A stretch of DNA of 27,160 nucleotides, taken from Asparagopsis taxiformis (Eukaryota; Rhodophyta; Florideophyceae; Bonnemaisoniales; Bonnemaisoniaceae). Numbering within the stretch: the first letter of the stretch is position 1; the number at the start of each line of letters is the position of its first letter. Shown one piece after another: positions 10,548 to 18,585 of the stretch. The position numbers and the translations under genes were made by a program. The stretch lies in NCBI GenBank assembly GCA_030407315.1, contig JALQPE010000322.1:1-27160 (forward strand), given 5' to 3'. The notes beneath the pieces are model-generated. The model ran no database searches and was not told where the DNA came from. It saw nothing but the letters and a program-made list of their open reading frames with translations.

Positions 10548-13500
10548 ATGACGAATAAGCGCAGGCGCAACAGCAATCCGATCGTTGACGACGCAACCGT
10601 GCCAATTCTGCGCGAACCCGCTAGCCCTTGGGAGGATTCTAGTGACATGGGTACACGTCGAAACGTAGGTCGCGCCGCCCGCGAAACTACTCTCGCTGGC
10701 AAAGACTTCCTCCGCCTCTTGCTGGATTTATTCGCCCACTCAAGTTTCGCAGACTTGACGGACAAGCCGGGAGGTTTCACATACGCGGACCTTGGCGCTT
10801 GGGTTGCGCAGGGCACGGAAGAACAATTTGTGGCGCTGCAAGGTCGACTCAGCATGTCCTTCAGCGGTCGTTCGAAGAATGCTGGAGTCGAGGCGGATGT
10901 TGCCGAAATCGTCATGGCAGAGATGAACGTTGAGCGAGCCAAGCAGATTGTTCGTCTGGCATTACCCATTGCCGAGTTTTCAAGACAGGATGAGCGTATC
11001 GGGCAATGGGTTGAGCACTGCATCCTTTCTGGGATCGTGCCGCAGACCTTCCTTATTGGATGTAACATGCTTCCTTCGCCACTACAGGCGCCGCAGCGCG
11101 GGGAACCAAGCGCCTTCGTTCTTGCTCCACCGGAAACGTTCGAGGTATTGATGTATTTCCAAGCGTTGTCTATCATCCGAAATCACAACAAGAACCTGCC
11201 GCGTCGCCGAATAGGAGATGCGGCCGAAGAGGGGAACGAAGCCGCACGCGTCCCAGCCCATCGGAAAAGCACTAATCGAGCTTGTTACGTGGTTCAAGTT
11301 TTATACCATGCTTGGACCGATGTGGCCTACGCCGCAAAGTTTTCCAGCTTCGAAGAGTTGATGGCGCCGTACATCATTTTCGACAGCAGTGAGCATTGGT
11401 TTGACGTGCTCGATGAAGGTCTATTCGCACCGATGGAGCAGAAGCTAGATCTCTACCACAACAAAGCTCCCCTATCTCATCCTGATGGATATGGTGGAAA
11501 AGTAGAGACAAGAACCAGTGCGCAGCACAGTGCATTTAGGGACCTTGTGAGGAAGTTCTTCGACCGGTTGCAGTTTCTTATCGTCAACCCGGACCTGTAC
11601 ACCTGGCCGGAGTCCGACCGCTGGGGGGCACTGGAAATATACTTCTCAAGCGGAAATCCGGACAAGCTGCCAGCGTATTTTGACACCCTCGACGAAGACG
11701 TTATGGCTGTCCTCCGCCCGGCACCACAAGCCGCGGACGCAGAAAAGGTCCCCAAGCCGGTTGATGACACTCCCACTCGTCGCAACACAGGAGGGAGAGG
11801 TTTGGTTCCGTCGACAAGACACACAACCAGGCTTCAACTTGGACCTGGGAGGACCAGTCTTACTGCCCAAGGGCCGTCTCCCCCGTCACCGTCACCCCAT
11901 GCGACAGAAGAGCAGGAAAGTGAAGGGCAGGCTCTCGCAAAGGACTTTCTTTCGAAAATGAGTCAGTATTGCCGGGTGTACGACGTCCCTTTCGAAGATT
12001 TGGTCAGTGCCGACGAGAGCCGAGAACACGTGCCCATCACGGGCAACGTTCAGCTCATTCTGACTGATCCGCCCTACAATGTTCGTCGTAAGAGGAACGA
12101 TTCCAACTCTTCGTACGACAGGCTAACTGCAGAAGATATGCAGGCTAGCATCGAAGTGTTTGACGAGCTGTTGCGCCCCGGTGGCCACGGCATCGTGTTC
12201 TGCTCGGTTTTGCAGTTCTACGAATGGTTCCATTACTTGGAAACGTACAAAGGACCGCAGTCAGAAGGCCCAACCGATACTGCTGCCAGTGATGACGGGT
12301 CGGATGAAGAAGAGGTTACGTCCATGAATTCGGACTCCGAAGCATCGCAGCACAGTGGCGAAGAAAGTGCGGATGAGGAGGAGGACGAGGAGGAGGAGGA
12401 CGTCGTTCGGAATTCAGTTTTCTTCGTTGACGAGGTACCTCTGTTGTTTGTCCGACTACCTGGGCACCTCTATCAAATGCCGGGGCGGAAGAGGTACCAA
12501 CGCATGAACATGGCAGAGGTCGCTATCCACTTCTGGAAGCGAGGTGTTCCGTTCAAGACCGGAAGCGAGATGGTGGCCTATAGGAACCACGGATACATGG
12601 ACGGCACGTACCCGGCGTGGTGCAACGTCACCATCAATATGCCCGCCATCGATTCGAATGAGATGGTGTGGCGAACAAGGAGCACAACCGGTGCTACGGT
12701 CAGAGTTCGTGCAGAGCAGAAGAGCGTCGCTCTCATGATGGAGTTGATCAGCCAGCATTCACAGCCTGGTGATATTGTTGTCGATCCATTCTCTGGCACT
12801 TTCGCAACGGGAAAAGCAGCTATGAGCTTGCCTGAGCACCGTGTTTTCGTCGGCAGTGACATGGACAAATTGTGTGTGGTACGATCGCTTCCAAAGCTGT
12901 GTGCAGTCATGTCACGTGTAATTCTTTCAAACAACACTGACATGAGGGTCACGACAGAAGCGAAACAGAGTGCTGAGAAGTTCTTGGCGTCCCCCTCTGT
13001 CACGATGCGTACGCAGAGGGAACGCAGGATCATCGAACCCCCACCTGGCCTTCCCCTGTACCAGAGGTTCCCGAAATATATTCGGCAGTACCTCTGGCAG
13101 CTGTGCCCAGAGTCGATTGCGTCGCGCGAGCACATGGAGAAACCGGTACATTATTGGCCACCTTCCCTGCGCCGCTGGTTGCAAACTGAAAACCCTCGCG
13201 TGATGCGGGCACACGATTGTGTTGCGAAAAAATTGAGCGTTCGACCATCGCTGATTAAGCATCCAAATGCAGGAAGAGGGCTCTTCGCTGAACAGACATT
13301 TAATGTTGGTGACGAAGTATGTGCATACTACGGAACTGTTGTGTACTCTGATATGAGCAAGGAGTCGATGAGGTTCGCGTACGGAGAGGGTCACATGGCG
13401 ATAACGAAGGAAACATTCTTGATGTATGCTATCAAGCTGTATGCAACAGCGGAGGACGACGAAAACATCGAGCATCCAATTTGGATTGTTCCGGCTCCGT

Positions 13501-13706
13501 TCTGTTCGGCGCAGTTCATCAACGACCCGCGGTATTTGCGAGGTGAGGACACTCCGGCGGAAGACACCAGGCGGATGGCCAACGTCGAGTTTGTCGAGAA
13601 CTACAGCAGCGGTTCGACGGGGAAGAAGCTCAAGGCGACACTACCGAGTTTGAGATTAAAAAATGTAGTAAATTTACTGCCTGAGGCAGTAAAAATCACT
13701 GCCTGA
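10548..13706 (+). CDS. Beta-class DNA amino-methyltransferase-SET fusion, SET truncated
   Basis: This predicted DNA N6-adenine/N4-cytosine methyltransferase is fused to a SET (lysine methyltransferase) domain; both use S-adenosylmethionine. I chose ATG 10548, the only in-frame ATG before a basic NLS-like NKRRRN; the upstream open frame has no Met. Residues 40-400 form a region shared with the gene at 18586 (AW...F...PY..FDS near 255-285). Motif IV is LILTDPPYN (D507) and LRPGGH follows. An acidic insert occupies about 571-621. AEQKS and then GDIVVDPFSGTFATG (742 on) is the SAM-binding motif I. Motif IV before I marks the beta class, common in bacteria and phages. SET motifs are NAGRGLFAEQTFNVGDEVCAYYGT (from 907, given here only as positions 907-930 in outline) and QFINDPR (989). 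The last SET strands with the usual DYG..YW are missing: the frame runs into ACTGCC/GGCAGT repeats and stops. No ParB-like domain is present. The SET half is probably inactive. Confidence 0.85.
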   Translation: MTNKRRRNSNPIVDDATVPILREPASPWEDSSDMGTRRNVGRAARETTLAGKDFLRLLLDLFAHSSFADLTDKPGGFTYADLGAWVAQGTEEQFVALQGRLSMSFSGRSKNAGVEADVAEIVMAEMNVERAKQIVRLALPIAEFSRQDERIGQWVEHCILSGIVPQTFLIGCNMLPSPLQAPQRGEPSAFVLAPPETFEVLMYFQALSIIRNHNKNLPRRRIGDAAEEGNEAARVPAHRKSTNRACYVVQVLYHAWTDVAYAAKFSSFEELMAPYIIFDSSEHWFDVLDEGLFAPMEQKLDLYHNKAPLSHPDGYGGKVETRTSAQHSAFRDLVRKFFDRLQFLIVNPDLYTWPESDRWGALEIYFSSGNPDKLPAYFDTLDEDVMAVLRPAPQAADAEKVPKPVDDTPTRRNTGGRGLVPSTRHTTRLQLGPGRTSLTAQGPSPPSPSPHATEEQESEGQALAKDFLSKMSQYCRVYDVPFEDLVSADESREHVPITGNVQLILTDPPYNVRRKRNDSNSSYDRLTAEDMQASIEVFDELLRPGGHGIVFCSVLQFYEWFHYLETYKGPQSEGPTDTAASDDGSDEEEVTSMNSDSEASQHSGEESADEEEDEEEEDVVRNSVFFVDEVPLLFVRLPGHLYQMPGRKRYQRMNMAEVAIHFWKRGVPFKTGSEMVAYRNHGYMDGTYPAWCNVTINMPAIDSNEMVWRTRSTTGATVRVRAEQKSVALMMELISQHSQPGDIVVDPFSGTFATGKAAMSLPEHRVFVGSDMDKLCVVRSLPKLCAVMSRVILSNNTDMRVTTEAKQSAEKFLASPSVTMRTQRERRIIEPPPGLPLYQRFPKYIRQYLWQLCPESIASREHMEKPVHYWPPSLRRWLQTENPRVMRAHDCVAKKLSVRPSLIKHPNAGRGLFAEQTFNVGDEVCAYYGTVVYSDMSKESMRFAYGEGHMAITKETFLMYAIKLYATAEDDENIEHPIWIVPAPFCSAQFINDPRYLRGEDTPAEDTRRMANVEFVENYSSGSTGKKLKATLPSLRLKNVVNLLPEAVKITA

Positions 13707-14020
13707 GCAATGTAGTGCCTGAGGCAGTAAAATTACTATTTTAATTTTTTCAGTTCTAGTGCCGCAGGCAGTAAAATACAAAATTTCCTGGCAGTACGGT
13801 ATGTAGCAGAATTCAGTACTGTACGATAGCAAATTCTAGTAATTTTTGCTGGTACCACAGGGCAGTAGTGCAATGCAGTGATTTTTGATGATTTCTGCAA
13901 TGGAATGTACTGCCGTACAGTACTGCCCTGGCAAATGACCTGGCATTAGAATCAGGCAGTAAAATATACTGGCTCCGGCAGTGAATTGTACTGCCTGCAA
14001 GTACTGCCTTGATAGTAATT
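13655..14020. repeat. ACTGCC/GGCAGT palindromic repeat cluster
   Basis: GGCAGT or ACTGCC occurs more than a dozen times in both orientations, including the palindrome TTACTGCCTGAGGCAGTAAA (13674-13693), a second GCCTGAGGCAGT and CAGTACTG-type joins. The cluster begins inside the open frame of the methyltransferase-SET gene, exactly where SET homology ends. It looks like an inserted non-autonomous element or the subterminal repeats of one. Terminal repeats and a target duplication were not identified. From 14021 to 14336 I see nothing except presumed upstream sequence of the next gene. Confidence 0.7.
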
Positions 14021-14336
14021 GGTGATTGGTATTTTCTGAGATTCAATGTTGCAATAGTTGTCCAGGATAGGGTTGTACAATGTGTTCGCATGTGAGTTCA
14101 AGTAGAGAAGAGAGGAAACTATTCTGAAGCTACTAGTAGTGAGAAGTGTAGAGGATGCATGGTCACATGGAAATGACCGTTACAAAAAAGGTAGGAGAAA
14201 ATCGGTCGTTTTCCGAGGATATGAGTAGAGTAGTTGGCATTATTTGTTACTATTGCTAGCATTCTAGTTCCAGGAAAAGCGTTTGGAGTGACACTCTGCG
14301 ATTGGAACGAGAGGCGAAGGCGAATTTTGACGGAAG

Positions 14337-15860
14337 ATGGAATCTCAGCGTCGTGAGGAAAATCCAAATGACTGCCTAGCAGGGATTATTCGAGAGGGAT
14401 TCAGGACAGTGACTGGGGAAGTTCGTCGTATTGGGGAGAGGATGGATGAAATCGACGATGATCGAACGTCCCAACGCCAGCAAATCGAAAAGCTGATGAG
14501 TCGCGTCGAGTTTATTGTAACGGAACTACAGGGTGTGAAAGACATCTGTGATGGTTTATTACAGCAGAGTCAGGGCACTTCGAAGAAGGGGATGACTGAC
14601 AAGGACAGGGACCGTTTGCGCATCTCGCAGTCAGCAGAACTATCGTTTTCTTACAATTTTCTGTGTGCAGTATTTGGAACTGTTGTACCTTTGCTGGTCG
14701 ACAAGATTGATGCTGGGGCGACAATTTACACCAACCAAGGAATCTACGACCTCCGTGGTTGCAGGTTGCTCTCTGCAATGATGTTTGCGAAGCAGAGCAA
14801 TGACAAGAGGGATGTGTTCCAATCAAACACCGGGAAGAACAACATCGAGCTTCGATTCCAAGTGGTGATGTCTCTCCTGCGGAACATTCAGAAGGAAAAG
14901 TCGGGTACAGGCCGTACAGTGGAAGGCTCGAGCTCTGGACGCGATTCGAATGCGTTCAACGTCTGGAAGGAGAACAAGTACATTCCGGACAAAATAATCG
15001 AAGAAGTTGTTTATGGTGCCACTGGCGATGGCCGAAACCAGCCTGCAGGAAGCATTGACGGAGGGGCTAGGAAGCGGAGGAAAACAGATGGAAATGGTGG
15101 ACAGTTGAGCAAGCGTGAAATATCTTTGGCTGTTACGAAAGTTGCGCTGACAAAGGTGCTCGGTTTCCTGAACAAGTCTAGAGAGCAGGTGCGCCATCGA
15201 TTCCTTGTCGAACTGGGGTTCGCTCTAGTGTTGGAAACGGACGCCTCTATCACTTTCGAGTTTCCAACTCACGATCTCATTCGAGATATGGATGTTATCC
15301 CCGATACCCGTGTGACCAACGGAAATCTAAGGCCTGAGGAACGGAAAGTTGTGGATGACAAGAATTCCGAGATCTTGATACAATTCATCGCTGAGCGGAA
15401 AGAGATGGTTGTCATCATTCAGTACGAAGTCGAGATATCGGGATGTGTGGCCAAAAGGATGATTCGAAGGAGAATCAATATCCTGGAGGTAGCCCTGAAC
15501 ACTGCAATTGCTTTCCTTCAATGCACGAGTAGAATGGTTTTCCTGCGACGTTCCTGCAATTCACTCAGATTTGTCTATGCAATCGCTTCCGGGATTCTAG
15601 GAATTTTCAAGGTACAATCAGGTCAGACCTTCGAAGAAAGTGTACAAGACGAGCTCAAACAATTAGGAAAGGCGATGTTGCCGAGTGACCGAATCTGTAA
15701 GAGGCATCTCTGTGAAGATGTACTGACAATTACTAACGAAAAATTCGATGAACAACACTTGGAACAGCGTAGTACCGCGTTTGAGGAGGATAGCGGACAT
15801 GGAAATGAAGAAGATGGGAGTGAAAGCTACGTTGAAGTTTTCCTTGATGAGGAAGATTGA
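14337..15860 (+). CDS. Coiled-coil protein, paralogue of the 761-aa protein (507 aa)
   Basis: The family is unknown to me. It starts at ATG 14337 in GAAGATGG. Residues about 15-75 are a heptad-like coiled coil (IGERMDEIDDD, IEKLMSRVEFIVTELQGV). A globular middle follows, then a basic stretch ARKRRKTDG near 240-250 that could be an NLS. SREQVRHRFLVELGF (RHRF at 286-289) parallels ARDRLFGSLGY of the minus-strand protein at 5867-8152. A later segment, ILIQFIAERKEMVVIIQYEVE, parallels ILTLARLDAWLVTTVECLDE there. The C-terminus is acidic (DEED end). The order of coiled coil, AR-R-LGY motif and Ile/Val-rich helices supports paralogy, though identity is low. It lies downstream of the first methyltransferase-SET gene in the same direction. 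Its long intact frame argues for a real gene. Confidence 0.75.
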   Translation: MESQRREENPNDCLAGIIREGFRTVTGEVRRIGERMDEIDDDRTSQRQQIEKLMSRVEFIVTELQGVKDICDGLLQQSQGTSKKGMTDKDRDRLRISQSAELSFSYNFLCAVFGTVVPLLVDKIDAGATIYTNQGIYDLRGCRLLSAMMFAKQSNDKRDVFQSNTGKNNIELRFQVVMSLLRNIQKEKSGTGRTVEGSSSGRDSNAFNVWKENKYIPDKIIEEVVYGATGDGRNQPAGSIDGGARKRRKTDGNGGQLSKREISLAVTKVALTKVLGFLNKSREQVRHRFLVELGFALVLETDASITFEFPTHDLIRDMDVIPDTRVTNGNLRPEERKVVDDKNSEILIQFIAERKEMVVIIQYEVEISGCVAKRMIRRRINILEVALNTAIAFLQCTSRMVFLRRSCNSLRFVYAIASGILGIFKVQSGQTFEESVQDELKQLGKAMLPSDRICKRHLCEDVLTITNEKFDEQHLEQRSTAFEEDSGHGNEEDGSESYVEVFLDEED

Positions 15861-15929
15861 TAATGGAGGCGTAGAAGTAAAGTTTCATAGCCTTTGAAGG
15901 GAACCGACTACTACGAGAGACTTAAGAGA

Positions 15930-15935
15930 AATAAA
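15930..15935 (+). promoter_or_regulatory. AATAAA signal after the 507-aa gene
   Basis: AATAAA lies 70 bp after the stop codon of the coiled-coil gene, a normal position for a polyadenylation signal. No downstream GT-rich element was assessed. Confidence 0.45.
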
Positions 15936-16179
15936 AACCTTTAGATGTGAAACTGTCTAGGATGTGCGTGGAAAAGGTGCACCGCAGCATGCTACGTACT
16001 ACATGGTGTACTGGAAACAATAGCTATCGTTCTTTTTTTTCAGCTCACTCTGCGACTAGAAAGCGTCATGTCTACTACGGTTAAGAGTTTTACCCTGTCA
16101 TTGAGCACGCCTCTAGTACCTTCGGGGCCTGTGCAGTCCCATCCAATGCCGTAGCTCCACCTGGCAGAGTAGTGCGGAA

Positions 16180-16355
16180 AATAATACCGGGTATTATTTT
16201 GAGGAATATTTTGCCAAGTGGAGGGCAATCATTCGTACCGACTACAGGCGATCCCTGGACGAAACCTAAGAATAATACCCGGTATTATTTTCAGGGATAT
16301 TTTGCCAAGTGGAGAGCAATCATTGTTACAGAATGCAGACAGTCCCTGGACGAAG
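16180..16355. repeat. Two 90-bp repeats carrying the 19-bp palindrome
   Basis: AATAATACCGGGTATTATT lies at 16181-16199 and AATAATACCCGGTATTATT at 16271-16289, 90 bp apart. Each is followed by a shared segment with ATATTTTGCCAAGTGGAG, GCAATCATT and TCCCTGGACGAA. The palindrome is the same as in the array at 22240-23480, whereas the flanks are different. The stretch is between convergent genes, so a promoter role is unlikely. The rest of 15861-16465 shows nothing else I can assign. Confidence 0.85.
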
Positions 16356-16465
16356 GAACAGGCCAGAAAGATACGGAGCATGTATCGATGGATACCATCG
16401 ACTTAATCGAGGTTGACTAACTCTAAACAGTCTTGTAGACCCATCTAGAAAAGATAGAAAACGTT

Positions 16466-17854
16466 TTACTCGGAGGCGACATTGTGTACGGTAGGATGAG
16501 GTGCATCGACAGGGGAACTATTCTGTCCAACGATAACGTCATGTCCAATTGTGTCTAGCTCGCTGCAGATGGTGTGTCCACTGAAAATGCATGCTGGGAG
16601 GTTCAAGTATGCAGTTCCCAACACAACATTCTTGAGAACGCGCTCGAAAGTTCCATATGGACGAGGGCCTTGAACAGGTTTCCAGGTCAGTGAGAACGAG
16701 TTGGCCAGTTTGAAATTTTTGCTGTCCGGCAGCTCAAAGTTCTCTTGCATTTCTCGACTTGAGAGGAAGCGAGCTTCCAAAGGATACGAATAGCTGCAAT
16801 TGACATAGTCGTACTCATCAGATTCTCGAGTAAGAACGACAGTACTACTCATGTTTTCAGATCTCCTGTATAAAGAGGAACCAACAAGAACAGCCTTTGT
16901 AGATGGAATAGAATCTTCTGAAGCACTGTCTGCTAGAGTTCCCAAAACTCTAATGACAGAAGACCCAGAATCGTGTCGTGTTTTCTTCCACTTGAGGATA
17001 GTAGAGTTCGTGCATGTAGACATGGAAGGAGCTAAAGTATTGCAGAGGTCATAGTATGTTCCAAAGTGGATCGATAGCTCTTTATCTCTCCCAGTTGAAA
17101 TTCGAACCGCCTCGACGCTCGGCAGGAAAATTGTGTTTGGGTTGTTCTTCTCTTCGCATAGCCTGGAAAGTTGTAAAAACTGTTCAAGCGAGCAATCTGC
17201 TCTTGCCGTCACATAGTCTTGCACCAAGGAGCTCACTTCCCGGCCTGTTTCAGACTTCGTGATTTTGGAGGACAGGGGTTTGTCCAGTTTTAAGCCAACT
17301 CTCTGGAACAGGTAGTCGCACACAATGTTTCCGAAGATGGGTCCAGTAGCGCTTGATGAACCGCGACAGTTGAAAATCTGCCTTTCGAGGTAGGATACCT
17401 TTTGAAACAGCTTGGATATGTCCTCATTGATGTTAGGACCAGGAGGACTCTCATCGCAAACTAAGCGCGGCTCGGACTTAGATCGACTCAACATGTTTTC
17501 TTTGCAGTCTTTTTTATGGAAACTGTCTTCACCCGCCGACGAGATCGTCTGCTCTAGTGCTAGTTGCTCTCCAAACCTCCAACGTAGCATGTTTCCAGAG
17601 TCAATGTCCAGCAGCGAATTGTTCTTGAATAATTTTGCTGTAGAGACTGACTGGTCGAAACCGTGTTCAGATTGATATTGCAGCGTAACAAACAAGTTTC
17701 CAGTCAAACGATGTTCTCCGGACGCGTCCGGCTTGGCAGTACTCAAAACTTTGGCGCCCCACCAAACCTTTTTCTGTTTCCTTCCTCTCGTTCGTAAACT
17801 CCATTCTACTTCAATGACTGATCCTTCGGAGACAAACTCTGTTGGGTCTTGCAT
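16466..17854 (-). CDS. Protein with Tudor-like N-terminus (462 aa)
   Basis: This starts at an ATG read as MQDPTEFV. Residues about 8-95 resemble a Tudor/Agenet-type barrel: VIEVEWSLRTRG, then KKVWWGAKVLS, LFVTLQYQSEHGF and a closing LRWR. Such folds bind methylated lysine or arginine in chromatin. The Trp pair followed by AKVL is the strongest resemblance; this is a judgement by eye and may be wrong. A Ser-rich acidic stretch (100-145) and a possible short coiled coil (ISKLFQKVSYLERQIF) follow. The C-terminal 250 residues look globular, with many beta-like segments, and I do not recognise them. It is divergent from the ParB-methyltransferase-SET gene with 731 bp between starts, which may share control elements. 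The frame is intact. Confidence 0.65.
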   Translation of the reverse strand: MQDPTEFVSEGSVIEVEWSLRTRGRKQKKVWWGAKVLSTAKPDASGEHRLTGNLFVTLQYQSEHGFDQSVSTAKLFKNNSLLDIDSGNMLRWRFGEQLALEQTISSAGEDSFHKKDCKENMLSRSKSEPRLVCDESPPGPNINEDISKLFQKVSYLERQIFNCRGSSSATGPIFGNIVCDYLFQRVGLKLDKPLSSKITKSETGREVSSLVQDYVTARADCSLEQFLQLSRLCEEKNNPNTIFLPSVEAVRISTGRDKELSIHFGTYYDLCNTLAPSMSTCTNSTILKWKKTRHDSGSSVIRVLGTLADSASEDSIPSTKAVLVGSSLYRRSENMSSTVVLTRESDEYDYVNCSYSYPLEARFLSSREMQENFELPDSKNFKLANSFSLTWKPVQGPRPYGTFERVLKNVVLGTAYLNLPACIFSGHTICSELDTIGHDVIVGQNSSPVDAPHPTVHNVASE

Positions 17855-18585
17855 AATGGGTATTCCCAGGAAAAGAATGGAAGAGGTATCGACTGAGGAA
17901 ACAGGAAAGATGACGAAACTGTACAGCTTGTATCCGTGTGGAATGATAGAGAGAAAATTGGTAGGTTACTATTTTTATACTTGCATAACTCGTAACGGTT
18001 ATAAATTACTAACACCTGTCCCAAGCGACATGGGAGACCAACATCGTGATGATCATCTCTCTTGAACATTCATCACCATATAATAAAGATCTTATTCCGA
18101 GCTGCTCGAAGCCATTACCAGTAGATTGGGTGTATTTTTCGCTGTGGCAATATAACGGAACCTAGACGTGTATGTATAAAGAGACGCAGGGATCGAGAAT
18201 GATGCAGTGAAATCAATGTGTATATTTATATACTGGTTGTAAGAACGAGTCTACAAGTTCGAACAGAAGATGAAGTCCTCTCAAGAGATTGGTTTTGAAA
18301 TCTCCGATGGCAGATTTCAAACTCAATCTCTCGAGGGGACTTCAAATTCAAAACAAAAATGGAAATGTCCGTTGGCGAAATAATTGTATTGAAAGGCCGC
18401 CGAAGAACCTAATTATTCCTCATTACGTACCCTACCTAGCCAAAGTATACCTGAAAATATTCAGGTTAACTCTTTAACTGTGCATTTAAGGTTTATCAAG
18501 ATTGTTGCCGAAGGTTTTTAACGCCAGGTAGGAGAGAAGATTGTTTTCTGCTGGTGGCTGATTGAGGTGAAGAATCTATTTCTCG
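17855..18585. other. Divergent intergenic region
   Basis: This lies between the starts of the Tudor-like gene (-) and the ParB-methyltransferase-SET gene (+) and should hold both promoters. It is AT-rich, with TATA-like stretches TATGTATAAA (18171) and TATTTATATA (18223). It also contains the long hairpin at 18271-18344. No other gene is supported. Confidence 0.5.
18271..18344. repeat. 33-bp-arm inverted repeat (hairpin)
   Basis: The arms 18271-18303 and 18312-18344 pair around the 8-nt loop CCGATGGC. Comparing the arms gives four mismatches; in RNA transcribed from the plus strand two of these become G-U pairs. The arms include AAGAGATTG and GAAATCT. It could be a small-RNA precursor, a transcript-end structure or a short foldback element. 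It is the only such structure in this intergenic region. Confidence 0.85.
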
